Source: Hydractinia symbiolongicarpus (taxonomy: Eukaryota; Cnidaria; Hydrozoa; Anthoathecata; Hydractiniidae). From it: a stretch of 64,000 nucleotides of DNA. Shown here piece by piece: positions 35,381-49,448 of the stretch. The stretch is taken from positions 20,524,001 through 20,588,000 of the forward strand of contig NC_079876.1 of NCBI RefSeq assembly GCF_029227915.1. Direction: 5' to 3'. The position numbers and the translations under genes were made by a program. Below the pieces are notes generated by a model. It was not told the origin of the DNA. It saw only the letters and a list, made by a program, of their open reading frames with translations, and made no database searches. Every line of letters starts with the position of its first letter. Position 1 is the stretch's first letter.

Positions 35381-37660
35381 GGCGCGCCATGGTCTCACAA
35401 CACAATGAACTACCTGTAGAGGCTTCTAAGGCCTGGTATATGACCTTTTACCACCTAATAAAAGCCTTACTCGTAAATCATGTGGTTCCATGTGTTAGCC
35501 CAGGTAAACATCGGTCTATTCCATCTACACTCACTGGACTATGACGTTTCAAGTCGTTTTCCATCGCGCCATGGTCTTACAACGCAGTGAAATACGTGTA
35601 AAGGCTTATAAGGACTGTTATATGGCCTTTTGCCGCCTTATAAAGGTCTTACACCTAAAACATGTGGTTCGACGTGTCTGCGCAGGTTACCATCGGTCTA
35701 TTCCTTCCACTCTCAATGGACTACGACGTCTCAAGTCGATTTCCAACGCGCCATGGTCTTACAACATAGTGAACTACGTGTAGAGGCCTCTAAAGACTGT
35801 TATATGGCCCTTTGCCACCTAACAAAGGTCCTACACGTAAATCACGTGGTTCCACGAGCCTGCGCAGGTTACCATCGGTCTATTCCTTCCACTCTCAATG
35901 GACTACGACGTTTCAAGTCGCTTTCCATTGCGCCATGGTCTTACAACACTGTGAACTACGTGTAAAGGCTTCTGAAGACTGTTACATGGCCTGTTGCCGC
36001 CTAATAAAAGCCGTACACGTAAATCACGTGGTTCCACGAACCTACGCAGTTTACCATCGGTCTATTCCTTCCAATCTCAATGGACTACGACGTCTCAAGA
36101 CGTTTTCCGGAGCGCCGTGGTCTTACAGCACAGTGAACTACATGTAGAGTCCTCTTAGGGCTGTTATATGACCTTTTACCACCTAATAAAAGCCTTACAC
36201 GGAATACACGTGGTTCCACGTACTTCCGCAGGTTAACCTCGGTCTATTCCTCCTACACTCAATTGGCTACGACGTCTCAAGTCCTTTTCCATCGTGCCAT
36301 GATAGTACAACGCAGTGAACTATGTGTAGAGGCCTCCAAAGACTGTTTTATAGCCCTTTGCCACCTAACAAAAGCCATACACGTAAATCACGTGGTTCCT
36401 CGTGCTTGCACAGGTTACCATCGGACTATTTCTTGCTCTCTCAATGGACTGCGACGTCTCAAGTCCTTTTCCGGCGCGCCGTGGTCTTACAGCACAGTGA
36501 ACTACGTATAAAGACCTCTTAGGGCTGTTATATGACCTTCTACCACCTAATAAAAGCCTTACACGTAAAACATGTGGTTCCATGTGTTAGCCCAGGTAAA
36601 CATCGGTTTATTCCTTCTACACTCACTGGACTACGACGTTTCAAGTCGTTTTCCATCGCGCCATGGTCTTACAACGCAGTGAAATACGTGTAAAGGCCTT
36701 TAAGGACTGTTATATGGCCTTTTGCCGCCAAATAAAGGCCTTACACCTAAAACACGTGGTTCGACGTGCCTTAGCAGGTAACCATCGGTCTATTCCTACC
36801 ACTCTCAATGGACTACGACGTCTTAAGACGCTTTCCATCGCGCCATGGTCTTACAACACAGTGAACTACGTGTAGAGTCCTCTTAGGGCTGTTATATGAC
36901 CTTTTACCACCTAATAAAAGCCTTACACGTAATACACGTGGTTCCACGTACTTCCGCAGGCTAACATCGGTCTATTCCTTGCTCTCTCAATGGACTGCGA
37001 CGTCTCAAGTCCTTTTCCGGCGCGCCGTGGTCTTACAGCACAGTGAACTACGTATAAAGACCTCTTAGGGCTGTTATATGACCTTCTACCACCTAATAAA
37101 AGCCTTACACGTAAAACATGTGGTTCCATGTGTTAGCCCAGGTAAACATCGGTCTATTCCTTCTACACTAACTGGACTACGACGTTTCAAGTCGTTTTCC
37201 ATCGCGCCATGGTCTTACAACATAGTGAACTACGTGTACAGGCCTCTAAGAGCTGTTATATGACCTTTTACCACCTAATGAAGGCTTTACACGTAAATCA
37301 CGTGGTTCTACGTGCCTGCGCAGGTTAGCATCGGTCTATTCCTTCTACAATCAATGGACTACGACGTCTGAAGTTATTTTCCATAGCGCCTCGGTCTATT
37401 CCTCCTACACTCAATGGACTACGACGTCTCAAGTCGATTTCCAACGCGCCATGGTCTTACAACGCAGTGAAATACGTGTAAAGGCTTATAAGGACTGTTA
37501 TATGGCCTCTTGCCCCCTAATAAAGGCCTTACACCTAAAACACGTGGTTCGACGTGTCTGCGCAGGTTACCATCGGTCTATTCCTTCTACACTAACTGGA
37601 CTACGACGTTTCAAGTCGTTTTCCATCGCGCCATGGTCTTACAACATAGTGAACTACCTG
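35381..37660 (+). repeat. Shortened EcoRI-marked module plus partial-monomer module
   Basis: Lead-in monomers (35,381-35,940) include two extra copies relative to 32.5 kb. The EcoRI-marked module from about 35,940 has lost three monomers at about 36,345: the offset from the 32.6 kb copy changes from 3,278 to 2,732, and the marker is gone. The partial-monomer module follows, with its 60-bp piece at 37,331-37,390. Confidence 0.85.
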
Positions 37661-40020
37661 TAGAGGCTTCTAAGGCCTGGTATATGACCTTTTACCACCT
37701 AATAAAAGCGTTACACGTAAAACATGTGGTTCCATGTGTTAGCCCAGGTAAAAATCAGCCTATTCCTTCTACACTCACTGGACTATGACGTTTTAAGTCG
37801 TTTTCCATCGCGCCATGGTCTTACAACGCAGTGAAATACGTGTAAAGGCTTATAAGGACTGTTATATGGCCTTTTGCCGCCTTATAAAGGTCTTACACCT
37901 AAAACATGTGGTTCCACGAACCTACGCAGTTTACCATTGGTCTATTCCTTCCAATCTCAATGGACTACGACGTTTCAAGTCGCTTTCCATTGCGCCATGG
38001 TCTTACAACACTGTGAACTACGTGTAAAGGCTTCTGAAGACTGTTACATGGCCTGTTGCCGCCTAATAAAAGCCGTACACGTAAATCACGTGGTTCCACG
38101 AACCTACGCAGTTTACCATCGGTCTATTCCTTCCAATCTCAATGGACTACGACGTCTCAAGACGTTTTCCGGAGCGCCGTGGTCTTACAGCACAGTGAAC
38201 TACATGTAGAGTCCTCTTAGGGCTGGTATATGACCTTTTACCACCTAATAAAAGCCTTACACGGAATACACGTGGTTCCACGTACTTCCGCAGGTTAACC
38301 TCGGTCTATTCCTCCTACACTCAATTGGCTACGACGTCTCAAGTCCTTTTCCATCGTGCCATGATAGTACAACGCAGTGAACTATGTGTAGAGGCCTCCA
38401 AAGACTGTTATATGGCCCCTTACCACCTAACAAAGGCCCTACACGTACATCACGTGGTTCCACGAACCTACGCAGTTTACCATCGGTCTATTCCTTCCAA
38501 TCTCAATGGACTACGAGGTCTGAAGTCCTTTTTCGGCGCGCCGTGGTCTTACAGCACAGTGAATTACGTATAGAGACCTCTGAGGGTTGTTATATGACCT
38601 TCTACCACCTAATAGAAGCGTTACACCTAAATCACGTGGTTCCACGTACTTCGGCAGGTTAACATCGGCGTTTTCCTCCAACACTCAATGAACTACGGCG
38701 TCTCAAGTCCTTTTCCATCGTGCCATGATCTTACAACGCAGTGAACTACGTGTAAAGGCCTCTAACGACTGTTATACGGCTTCTTTCCTCCTAATGAAGA
38801 CCTTACATCTATAACACGTTGTTCGACGTGTCTGCGCATGTTACCATCGGTCTATTCCATCCACTCTCCATGGAATTCGACGTCTCAAGTCGCTTTCCAA
38901 CGCGCTATAGTCTTACAACACAGTGAACTATGTGTAGAGGCCTCTAAAGACTGTTTTATAGCCCTTTGCCACCTAACAAAAGCCCTACACGTAAATCACG
39001 TGGTTCCTCGTGCTTGCGCAGGTTACCATCGGACTATTTCTTGCTCTCTCAATGGACTGCGACGTCTCAAGTCCTTTTCCGGCGCGCCGTGGTCTTACAG
39101 CACAGTGAACTACGTATAAAGACCTCTTAGGGCTGTTATATGACCTTCTACCACCTAATAAAAGCCTTACACGTAAAACATGTGGTTCCATGTGTTAGCC
39201 CAGGTAAACATCGGTTTATTCCTTCTACACTCACTGGACTACGACGTTTCAAGTCGTTTTCCATCGCGCCATGGTCTTACAACGCAGTGAAATACGTGTA
39301 AAGGCCTTTAAGGACTGTTATATGGCCTTTTGCCGCCAAATAAAGGCCTTACACCTAAAACACGTGGTTCGACGTGCCTTAGCAGGTAACCATCGGTCTA
39401 TTCCTACCACTCTCAATGGACTACGACGTCTTAAGACGCTTTCCATCGCGCCATGGTCTTACAACACAGTGAACTACGTGTAGAGTCCTCTTAGGGCTGT
39501 TATATGACCTTTTACCACCTAATAAAAGCCTTACACGTAATACACGTGGTTCCACGTACTTCCGCAGGTTAACATCGGTCTATTCCTTGCTCTCTCAATG
39601 GACTGCGACGTCTCAAGTCCTTTTCCGCGTTCCGCCATGGTCTTACAACATAGTGAACTACGTGTACAGGCCTCTAAGAGCTGTTATATGACCTTTTACC
39701 ACCTAATGAAGGCTTTACACGTAAATCACGTGGTTCTACGTGCCTGCGCAGGTTAGCATCGGTCTATTCCTTCTACAATCAATGGACTACGACGTCTGAA
39801 GTTATTTTCCATAGCGCCTCGGTCTATTCCTCCTACACTCAATGGACTACGACGTCTCAAGTCGATTTCCAACGCGCCATGGTCTTACAACGCAGTGAAA
39901 TACGTGTAAAGGCTTATAAGGACTGTTATATGGCCTCTTGCCCCCTAATAAAGGCCTTACACTTAAAACACGTGGTTCGACGTGTCTGCGCAGGTTACCA
40001 TCGGTCTATTCCTTCTACAC
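37661..40020 (+). repeat. EcoRI-marked module, copy 5, with scarred junction
   Basis: Lead-in monomers carry CTTATAAAGGTCTTACACC. A full EcoRI-marked module lies at 37,987-39,377 (marker near 38,865). The partial-monomer module follows but has lost 180 bp at 39,627-39,633. Its 60-bp partial monomer is at 39,759-39,818. Confidence 0.85.
39621..39640 (+). other. 180-bp deletion scar
   Basis: TTTTCC (39,621-39,626) is followed by GCGTTCC and then GCCATGG (39,634). Compared with 37.0-37.2 kb, 180 bp are missing (offset 2,608 becomes 2,428), not the 182 bp expected from in-register exchange. The GCGTTCC string is not seen at this phase elsewhere, which suggests end-joining repair. Confidence 0.8.
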
Positions 40021-42813
40021 TCACTGGACTACGACGTCTCAAGACGCTTTACATCATGCCATGGTCTTACAGCACAGTGAACTACGTGTAGAGGCCTCTA
40101 AGAGCTGTTATATGACCTTTTACCACCTAATGAAGGCTTTACACGTAAATCACGTGGTTCTACGAGCCTGCGCAGGTTACCATCGGTCTATTCCTTCCAC
40201 TCTCAATGGACTACGACGATTCAAGTCGCTTTCCATTGCGCCGTGGTCTTACAACACTGTGAACTACGTGTAAAGGCTTCTGAAGACTGTTATGTGACCT
40301 TCTGACGCCTAATAAAGGGTTTACACGTAAATCACGTGTTTCCACGTGCCTGAGCAGGTTAACATCGGTCTATTCCTCCTACACTCAATGGACTACGACG
40401 TCTCAAGTCCTTTTCCATCGTCCCATGATCTTACAACGCATGAACTACGTTTAGAGGCCTCTAAAGATTGTTATATGGCCTGTTGCCGCCTAATAAAGGC
40501 TTTACACGTAATTCACGTGGTTCGACGTGTCTACGCAGGTTACCATTCGTCTATTCCTTCTACACTTACTGGACTACGACGTTTCAAGTCGTTTTCCATC
40601 GCGCCATGGTCTTACAACGCAGTGAAATACGTGTAAAGGCCTCTAAGGACTGTTGTATGGCCTTCTGCCGCCTAATAAAGGCCTTACACCTAAAGCACGT
40701 TGTTCGACGTGTCTGAGCAGGTTACCATCGGTCTATTCCTTCCACTCTCAATGGACTACGAAGTCTCAAGTCGCTTTCCAACGCGCCATGGTCTTACAAC
40801 ATAGTGAACTACGTGTAGAGGCCTCTAAGGACTGTTATATGGCCCTTTGCCAACTAACAAAGGCCCTACACGTAAATCACGTGGTTCCACGTGCCTGCGC
40901 AGGTTAGCATCGGTCTACTCCTTCTACACTCATTGGACTACGACGTTTCAAGTCGTTTTCCATCGCGCCATGGTCTTACAACACTGTGAACTACGTGTAA
41001 AGGCTTCTGTACACTGTTATATGACCTTCTGACGCATAATAAAAGCTTTACACGTAAATCACGTGTTTACACGCGCCTGAGCAGGTTAACTTCGGTCTAT
41101 TCCTTCTACACTCAATGGACTACGACGTCTGAAGTTATTTTCCATAGCGCCATGGTCTTACAACACAGTAAAATACGTGTAGAGGCCTCTAAAGTTTGTT
41201 ACATGGCCTGTTGCCGCCTAATAAAAGCCTCACACCTAAAACACGTGGTTCGACGTGTCTGCGCAGGTTACCATCGGTCTATTCCTTCTACACTCACTGG
41301 ACTACGACGTTTCAAGTCGTTTTCCATCGCGCCATGGTCTTACAACGCCTTGAAATACGTGTAAAGGCCTCTAAGGACCGTTATATGGCCTTTTGCCACC
41401 TAATAAAGGCCTCACACCTAAAACACGTCGTTCGACGTGTCTGCGCAGGTTACCATCGGTCTTTTCCTTCCACTCTCAATGGACTACGAGGTCTCAAGTC
41501 GCTTTACAACGCGCCATGGTCTTACAACATAGTGAACTACGTGTACAGGCCTCTAAAGCCTGTTATATGGCCCTTTGTCAACTAACAAAGGTCCTACACG
41601 TAAATCACGTGGTTCCACGTGCCTGCGCAGGTTAGCATCGGTCTATTCCTTCTACACTCACTGGACTACGACGTCTCAAGACGCTTTGCATCATGCCATG
41701 GTCTTACAGCACAGTGAACTACGTGTAGAGGCCTCTAAGGACTGTTATATGACATTTTACCACCTAATAAAAGCCTTACACGTAAATCACGTGGTTCCGC
41801 GTACTTCCGCAGGTTAACATCGGTCTATTATTCCTTGTACACTTAATGGGCTACGACGTCTCAAGTCTTTTTCCATCGTGCCATGGTCTTACAACGCAGT
41901 GAAATACGTGTAAAGGCCTCTAAGGACTGTTATATGGCGTTTTGCCGCCTAGTAAAGGCCTTACACGTAATTCACGTGGTTCGACGTGTCTGCGCAGGTA
42001 ACCATCGGTCTATTCCTACCACTCTCAATGGACTACGACATCTCAAGTCGTTTTCCATCGCGCCATGGTCTTACAACGCAGTGAAATACGTGTAAAGGCT
42101 TATAAGGACTGTTATATGGCCTTTTTGCCGCCTAATAAAGGCCTTACACCTAAAACACGTTGTTCGACGTGTCTGCGCAGGTTACCATCGGTCTATTCCT
42201 TCCACTCTCAATGGACTACGACGTCTCAAGTCGATTTTCAACGCGTCATGGTCTTACAACATAGTGAACTACGTGTAGAGGCCTCTAAAGACTGTTAGAT
42301 GGCCTTTTGACGTCTAGTAAAGGGTTTACACGTAAATCACGTGGTTCCACGTGCCTGCGCAGGTTAGCATCGGTCTATTCCTTCTACAATCAATGGACTA
42401 CGACGTCTGAAGTTATTTTCCATAGCGCTTCGATCTATTCCTCCTACACTCAATGGACTACGACGTCTCAAGTCGATTTCCAACGCGCCATGGTCTTACA
42501 ACGCAGTAAAATACGTGTAAAGGCTTATAAGGACTGTTATATGGCCTCTTGCCCCCTAATAAAGGCCTTACACCTAAAACACGTGGTTCGACGTGTCTGC
42601 GCAGGTTACCATCGGTCTATTCCTTCTACACTAACTGGACTACGACGTTTCAAGTCGTTTTCCATCGCGCCATGGTCTTACAACATAGTGAACTACGTGT
42701 ACAGGCCTCTAAAGACTGTTATATGGCCCTTTGTCAACTAACAAAGGTCCTACACGTAAATCACGTGGTTCCACGTGCCTGCGCAGGTTAGCATCGGTCT
42801 ATTCCTTCTACAC
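40021..42813 (+). repeat. 2,794-bp higher-order unit, copy 1
   Basis: This repeats next door at offset 2,793-2,794; a 1-bp deletion, GCATGAACTACG near 40,440, accounts for the difference. The length fits 15 x 182 + 60 (partial monomer at 42,370) + 3 (TTA insertion, TCTATTATTCC, near 41,827) + 1 (extra T in GGCCTTTTTGCC, near 42,121). Confidence 0.92.
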
Positions 42814-45230
42814 TCACTGGACTACGACGTCTCAAGACGCTTTACATCATGCCATGGTCTTACAGCACAGTGAACTACGTGTAGAGGCCTCTAAGAGCTG
42901 TTATATTACCTTTTACCACCTAATGAAGGCTTTACACGTAAATCACGTGGTTCTACGAGCCTGCGCAGGTTACCATCGGTCTATTCCTTCCACTCTCAAT
43001 GGACTACGACGATTCAAGTCGCTTTCCATTGCGCCGTGGTCTTACAACACTGTGAACTACGTGTAAAGGCTTCTGAAGACTGTTATGTGACCTTCTGACG
43101 CCTAATAAAGGGTTTACACGTAAATCACGTGTTTCCACGTGCCTGAGCAGGTTAACATCGGTCTATTCCTCCTACACTCAATGGACTACGACGTCTCAAG
43201 TCCTTTTCCATCGTCCCATGATCTTACAACGCAGTGAACTACGTTTAGAGGCCTCTAAAGATTGTTATATGGCCTGTTGCCGCCTAATAAAGGCTTTACA
43301 CGTAATTCACGTGGTTCGACGTGTCTACGCAGGTTACCATTCGTCTATTCCTTCTACACTTACTGGACTACGACGTTTCAAGTCGTTTTCCATCGCGCCA
43401 TGGTCTTACAACGCAGTGAAATACGTGTAAAGGCCTCTAAGGACTGTTGTATGGCCTTCTGCCGCCTAATAAAGGCCTTACACCTAAAGCACGTGGTTCG
43501 ACGTGTCTGAGCAGGTTACCATCGGTCTATTCCTTCCACTCTCAATGGACTACGAAGTCTCAAGTCGCTTTCCAACGCGCCATGGTCTTACAACATAGTG
43601 AACTACGTGTAGAGGCCTCTAAGGACTGTTATATGGCCCTTTGCCAACTAACAAAGGCCCTACACGTAAATCACGTGGTTCCTCGTGCCTGCGCAGGTTA
43701 GCATCGGTCTACTCCTTCTACACTCATTGGACTACGACGTTTCAAGTCGTTTTCCATCGCGCCATGGTCTTACAACACTGTGAACTACGTGTAAAGGCTT
43801 CTGTACACTGTTATATGACCTTCTGACGCATAATAAAAGCTTTACACGTAAATCACGTGTTTACACGTGCCTGAGCAGGTTAACTTCGGTCTATTCCTTC
43901 TACACTCAATGGACTACGACGTCTGAAGTTATTTTCCATAGCGCCATGGTCTTACAACACAGTAAAATACGTGTAGAGGCCTCTAAAGTTTGTTACATGG
44001 CCTGTTGCCGCCTAATAAAAGCCTCACACCTAAAACACGTGGTTCGACGTGTCTGCGCAGGTTACCATCGGTCTATTCCTTCTACACTCACTGGACTACG
44101 ACGTTTCAAGTCGTTTTCCATCGCGCCATGGTCTTACAACGCCTTGAAATACGTGTAAAGGCCTCTAAGGACCGTTATATGGCCTTTTGCCACCTAATAA
44201 AGGCCTCACACCTAAAACACGTCGTTCGACGTGTCTGCGCAGGTTACCATCAGTCTTTTCCTTCCACTCTCAATGGACTACGAGGTCTCAAGTCGCTTTA
44301 CAACGCGCCATGGTCTTACAACATAGTGAACTACGTGTACAGGCCTCTAAAGACTGTTATATGGCCCTTTGTCAACTAACAAAGGTCCTACACGTAAATC
44401 ACGTGGTTCCACGTGCCTGCGCAGGTTAGCATCGGTCTATTCCTTCTACACTCACTGGACTACGACGTCTCAAGACGCTTTGCATCATGCCATGGTCTTA
44501 CAGCACAGTGAACTACGTGTAGAGGCCTCTAAGGATTGTTATATGACATTTTACCACCTAATAAAAGCCTTACACGTAAATCACGTGGTTCCACGTACTT
44601 CCGCAGGTTAACATCGGTCTATTATTCCTTGTACACTTAATGGGCTACGACGTCTCAAGTCTTTTTCCATCGTGCCATGGTCTTACAACGCAGTGAAATA
44701 CGTGTAAAGGCCTCTAAGGACTGTTATATGGCGTTTTGCCGCCTAGTAAAGGCCTTACACGTAATTCACGTGGTTCGACGTGTCTGCGCAGGTAACCATC
44801 GGTCTATTCCTACCACTCTCAATGGACTACGACATCTCAAGTCGTTTTCCATCGCGCCATGGTCTTACAACGCAGTGAAATACGTGTAAAGGCTTATAAG
44901 GACTGTTATATGGCCTTTTTGCCGCCTAATAAAGGCCTTACACCTAAAACACGTTGTTCGACGTGTCTGCGCAGGTTACCATCGGTCTATTCCTTCCACT
45001 CTCAATGGACTACGACGTCTCAAGTCGATTTTCAACGCGTCATGGTCTTACAACATAGTGAACTACGTGTAGAGGCCTCTAAAGACTGTTAGATGGCCTT
45101 TTGACGTCTAGTAAAGGGTTTACACGTAAATCACGTGGTTCCACGTGCCTGCGCAGGTTAGCATCGGTCTACTCCTTCTACACTCACTGAACTACGACGT
45201 TTTAGGTCGTTTTCCATCGCGCCATGGTCT
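42814..45230 (+). repeat. 2,794-bp higher-order unit, copy 2 (shortened)
   Basis: This matches 40,021-42,350 at offset 2,793-2,794 and includes the TTA insertion near 44,621. It diverges where copy 1 has the 60-bp partial monomer, continuing instead into CTCACTGAACTACGACG. From about 43.83 kb it is matched again downstream at offset 2,552. Confidence 0.9.
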
Positions 45231-47650
45231 TACAACGCAGTGAAATACGTGTAAAGGCTTATAAGGACTGTTATATGGCCTTTTGCCGCCTAATAAAGGC
45301 CTTACACCTAAAACACGTGGTTCGACGTGTCTGTGCAGGTTACCATCGGTCTATTCCTTCCACTCTCAATGGACTACGACGTCTCAAGTCGATTTCCAAC
45401 GCGCCATGGTCTTACAACGCAGTGAAATACGTGTAAAGGCTTATAAGGACTGTTATATGGCCATTTGCCGCCTAATAAAGGCCTTACACCTAAAACACGT
45501 GGTTCGACGTGTCTGCGCAGGTTACCATCGGTCTATTCCTTCCACTCTCAATGGACTACGACGTCTCAAGTCGATTTCCAACGAGCCATGGTCTTACAAC
45601 ATAGTGAACTACGTGTAGAGGCCTCTAAAAACTGTTATATGGCCCCTTGCCACCTAACAAAGGTCCTACACGTAAATCACGTGGTTCCACGAGCCTGCGC
45701 AGGTTAGCATCGGTCTATTCCTTCTACACTCAATGGACTACGACGTCTGAAGTTATTTTCCATAGCGCCATGGTCTTACAACACAGTCAAATACGTGTAG
45801 AGGCCTCTAAAGACTGTTATGTGACCTTCTGACGCTTAATAAAGGGTTTACACGTAATTCACGTGGTTCGACGTGTCTGCGCAGGTTACCATCGGTCTAT
45901 TCCTACCACTTTCAATGGACTACGACGTCTTAAGTCGATTTCCAACGCGCCATGGTCTTACAACATAGTGAACTACGTGTAGAGGCCTCTAAAGACTGTT
46001 ATATGGCCCTTTGCCAACTAACAAAGGCCCTACACGTAAATCACGTGGTTTGACGTGCCTGCGCAGGTTAACATCGGTCTATTCCTTCTACACTCACTGG
46101 ACTACGACGTTTCAAGTCGTTTTCCATCGCGCCATGGTCTTACAACGCAGTGAAATACGTGTAAAGGCTTATTTGGACTGTTATATGGCCTTTTGCCGCC
46201 TAATAAAGGCCCTACACGTAAATCACGTGGTTCCTCGTGCCTGCGCAGGTTAGCATCGGTCTACTCCTTCTACACTCATTGGACTACGACGTTTCAAGTC
46301 GTTTTCCATCGCGCCATGGTCTTACAACACTGTGAACTACGTGTAAAGGATTCTGTACACTGTTATATGACCTTCTGACGCATAATAAAAGCTTTACACG
46401 TAAATCACGTGTTTACACGTGCCTGAGCAGGTTAACTTCGGTCTATTCCTTCTACACTCAATGGACTACGACGTCTGAAGTTATTTTCCATAGCGCCATG
46501 GTCTTACAACACAGTAAAATACGTGTAGAGGCCTCTAAAGTTTGTTACATGGCCTGTTGCCGCCTAATAAAAGCCTCACACCTAAAACACGTGGTTCGAC
46601 GTGTCTGCGCAGGTTACCATCGGTCTATTCCTTCTACACTCACTGGACTACGACGTTTCAAGTCGTTTTCCATCGCGCCATGGTCTTACAACGCCTTGAA
46701 ATACGTGTAAAGGCCTCTAAGGACCGTTATATGGCCTTTTGCCACCTAATAAAGGCCTCACACCTAAAACACGTCGTTCGACGTGTCTGCGCAGGTTACC
46801 ATCGGTCTTTTCCTTCCACTCTCAATGGACTACGAGGTCTCAAGTCGCTTTACAACGCGCCATGGTCTTACAACATAGTGAACTACGTGTACAGGCCTCT
46901 AAAGACTGTTATATGGCCCTTTGTCAACTAACAAAGGTCCTACACGTAAATCACGTGGTTCCACGTGCCTGCGCAGGTTAGCATCGGTCTATTCCTTCTA
47001 CACTCACTGGACTACGACGTCTCAAGACGCTTTGCATCATGCCATGGTCTTACAGCACAGTGAACTACGTGTAGAGGCCTCTAAGGACTGTTATATGACA
47101 TTTTACCACCTAATAAAAGCCTTACACGTAAATCACGTGGTTCCACGTACTTCCGCAGGTTAACATCGGTCTATTATTCCTTGTACACTTAATGGGCTAC
47201 GACGTCTCAAGTCTTTTTCCATCGTGCCATGGTCTTACAACGCAGTGAAATACGTGTAAAGGCCTCTAAGGACTGTTATATGGCGTTTTGCCGCCTAGTA
47301 AAGGCCTTACACGTAATTCACGTGGTTCGACGTGTCTGCGCAGGTAACCATCGGTCTATTCCTACCACTCTCAATGGACTACGACATCTCAAGTCGTTTT
47401 CCATCGCGCCATGGTCTTACAACGCAGTGAAATACGTGTAAAGGCTTATAAGGACTGTTATATGGCCTTTTTGCCGCCTAATAAAGGCCTTACACCTAAA
47501 ACACGTTGTTCGACGTGTCTGCGCAGGTTACCATCGGTCTATTCCTTCCACTCTCAATGGACTACGACGTCTCAAGTCGATTTTCAACGCGTCATGGTCT
47601 TACAACATAGTGAACTACGTGTAGAGGCCTCTAAAGACTGTTAGATGGCC
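45231..47650 (+). repeat. Shortened higher-order unit, 14-monomer offset
   Basis: The first part (45,210-45,900) recurs at the end of the window (62,730-63,470, offset 17,518). From about 46,260 it matches copy 2 at offset 2,552 (14 x 182 + 4), keeping the TTA insertion (47,171) and the extra T. The stretch 45.70-47.64 kb recurs at 54.32-56.27 kb at a constant offset of 8,620. A variant with GGCTTATTTGGACTG (46,165) occurs only in this lineage. Confidence 0.88.
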
Positions 47651-48539
47651 TTTTGACGTCTAGTAAAGGCTTTACACGTAAATCACGTGGTTCCACGTGC
47701 CTGCACAGGTTAGCATCGGTCTATTCCTTCTACACTCACTGAACTACGACGTTTTAAGTCGTTTTCCATCGCGCCATGGTCTTACAACACAGTGAAATAC
47801 GTGTAAAGGCTTATAAGGACTGTTATATGGCCTTTTGCCGCCTAATAAAGCCTCACACCTAAAACACGTGGTTCGACGTGTCTGCGCAGGTTACCATCGG
47901 TCTATTCCTTCTAGACTCACTTGACTACGACGTTTCAAGTCGTTTTCCATCGCGCCATGGTCTTATAACGCAGTGAAATACGTGTAAAGGCTTATAAGGA
48001 CTGTTATATGGCCTCTTGCCCCCTAATAAAGGCCTTACACCTAAAACACGTGGTTCGACGTGTCTGCGCAGGTTACCATCGGTCTATTCCTTCTACACTA
48101 ACTGGACTACGACGTTTCAAGTCGTTTTCCATCGCGCCATGGTCTTACAACATAGTGAACTACCTGTAGAGGCTTCTAAGGCCTGGTATATGACCTTTTA
48201 CCACCTAATAAAAGCGTTACACGTAAAACATGTGGTTCCATGTGTTAGCCCAGGTAAAAATCAGCCTATTCCTTCTACACTCACTGGACTATGACGTTTT
48301 AAGTCGTTTTCCATCGCGCCATGGTCTTACAACGCAGTGAAATACGTGTAAAGGCTTATAAGGACTGTTATATGGCCTTTTGCCGCCTTATAAAGGTCTT
48401 ACACCTAAAACATGTGGTTCGACGTGTCTGCGCAGGTTACCATCGGTCTATTCCTTCCACTCTCAATGGACTACGACGTCTCAAGTCGATTTTCAACGCG
48501 TCATGGTCTTACAACATAGTGAACTACGTGTAGAGGCCT
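47630..48539 (+). repeat. 5-monomer unit (909 bp), copy 1
   Basis: This matches 48,539-49,448 at an offset of 909 bp (5 x 182 - 1). The lost base is in CTAATAAAGCCTCACACC. Signatures are GACTGTTAGATGGCC, TCTAGACTCACTTGACTACG and GGTCTTATAACGCAG. The two copies are nearly identical, so this is among the youngest duplications here. Confidence 0.92.
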
Positions 48540-49448
48540 CTAAAGACTGTTAGATGGCCTTTTGACGTCTAGTAAAGGCTTTACACGTAAATCACGTGGT
48601 TCCACGTGCCTGCACAGGTTAGCATCGGTCTATTCCTTCTACACTCACTGAACTACGACGTTTTAAGTCGTTTTCCATCGCGCCATGGTCTTACAACACA
48701 GTGAAATACGTGTAAAGGCTTATAAGGACTGTTATATGGCCTTTTGCCGCCTAATAAAGCCTCACACCTAAAACACGTGGTTCGACGTGTCTGCGCAGGT
48801 TACCATCGGTCTATTCCTTCTAGACTCACTTGACTACGACGTTTCAAGTCGTTTTCCATCGCGCCATGGTCTTATAACGCAGTGAAATACGTGTAAAGGC
48901 TTATAAGGACTGTTATATGGCCTCTTGCCCCCTAATAAAGGCCTTACACCTAAAACACGTGGTTCGACGTGTCTGCGCAGGTTACCATCGGTCTATTCCT
49001 TCTACACTAACTGGACTACGACGTTTCAAGTCGTTTTCCATCGCGCCATGGTCTTACAACATAGTGAACTACCTGTAGAGGCTTCTAAGGCCTGGTATAT
49101 GACCTTTTACCACCTAATAAAAGCGTTACACGTAAAACATGTGGTTCCATGTGTTAGCCCAGGTAAAAATCAGCCTATTCCTTCTACACTCACTGGACTA
49201 TGACGTTTTAAGTCGTTTTCCATCGCGCCATGGTCTTACAACGCAGTGAAATACGTGTAAAGGCTTATAAGGACTGTTATATGGCCTTTTGCCGCCTTAT
49301 AAAGGTCTTACACCTAAAACATGTGGTTCGACGTGTCTGCGCAGGTTACCATCGGTCTATTCCTTCCACTCTCAATGGACTACGACGTCTCAAGTCGATT
49401 TCCAACGCGCCATGGTCTTACAACATAGTGAACTACGTGTAGAGGCCT
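48540..49448 (+). repeat. 5-monomer unit (909 bp), copy 2
   Basis: This is the adjacent second copy of the 909-bp unit, and also the start of the large block that recurs from about 56,890. Only one 909-bp copy is present at the second site, so the doubling came after the large duplication or was lost from the second copy. Confidence 0.9.

Noticed and set aside
42307-42741. Longest open frame, 144 codons, as a real protein
   Set aside because: It spans the 60-bp partial monomer, which happens to restore a frame. It contains the same peptide strings as all other frames and is not open in the other six partial-monomer copies at that length.
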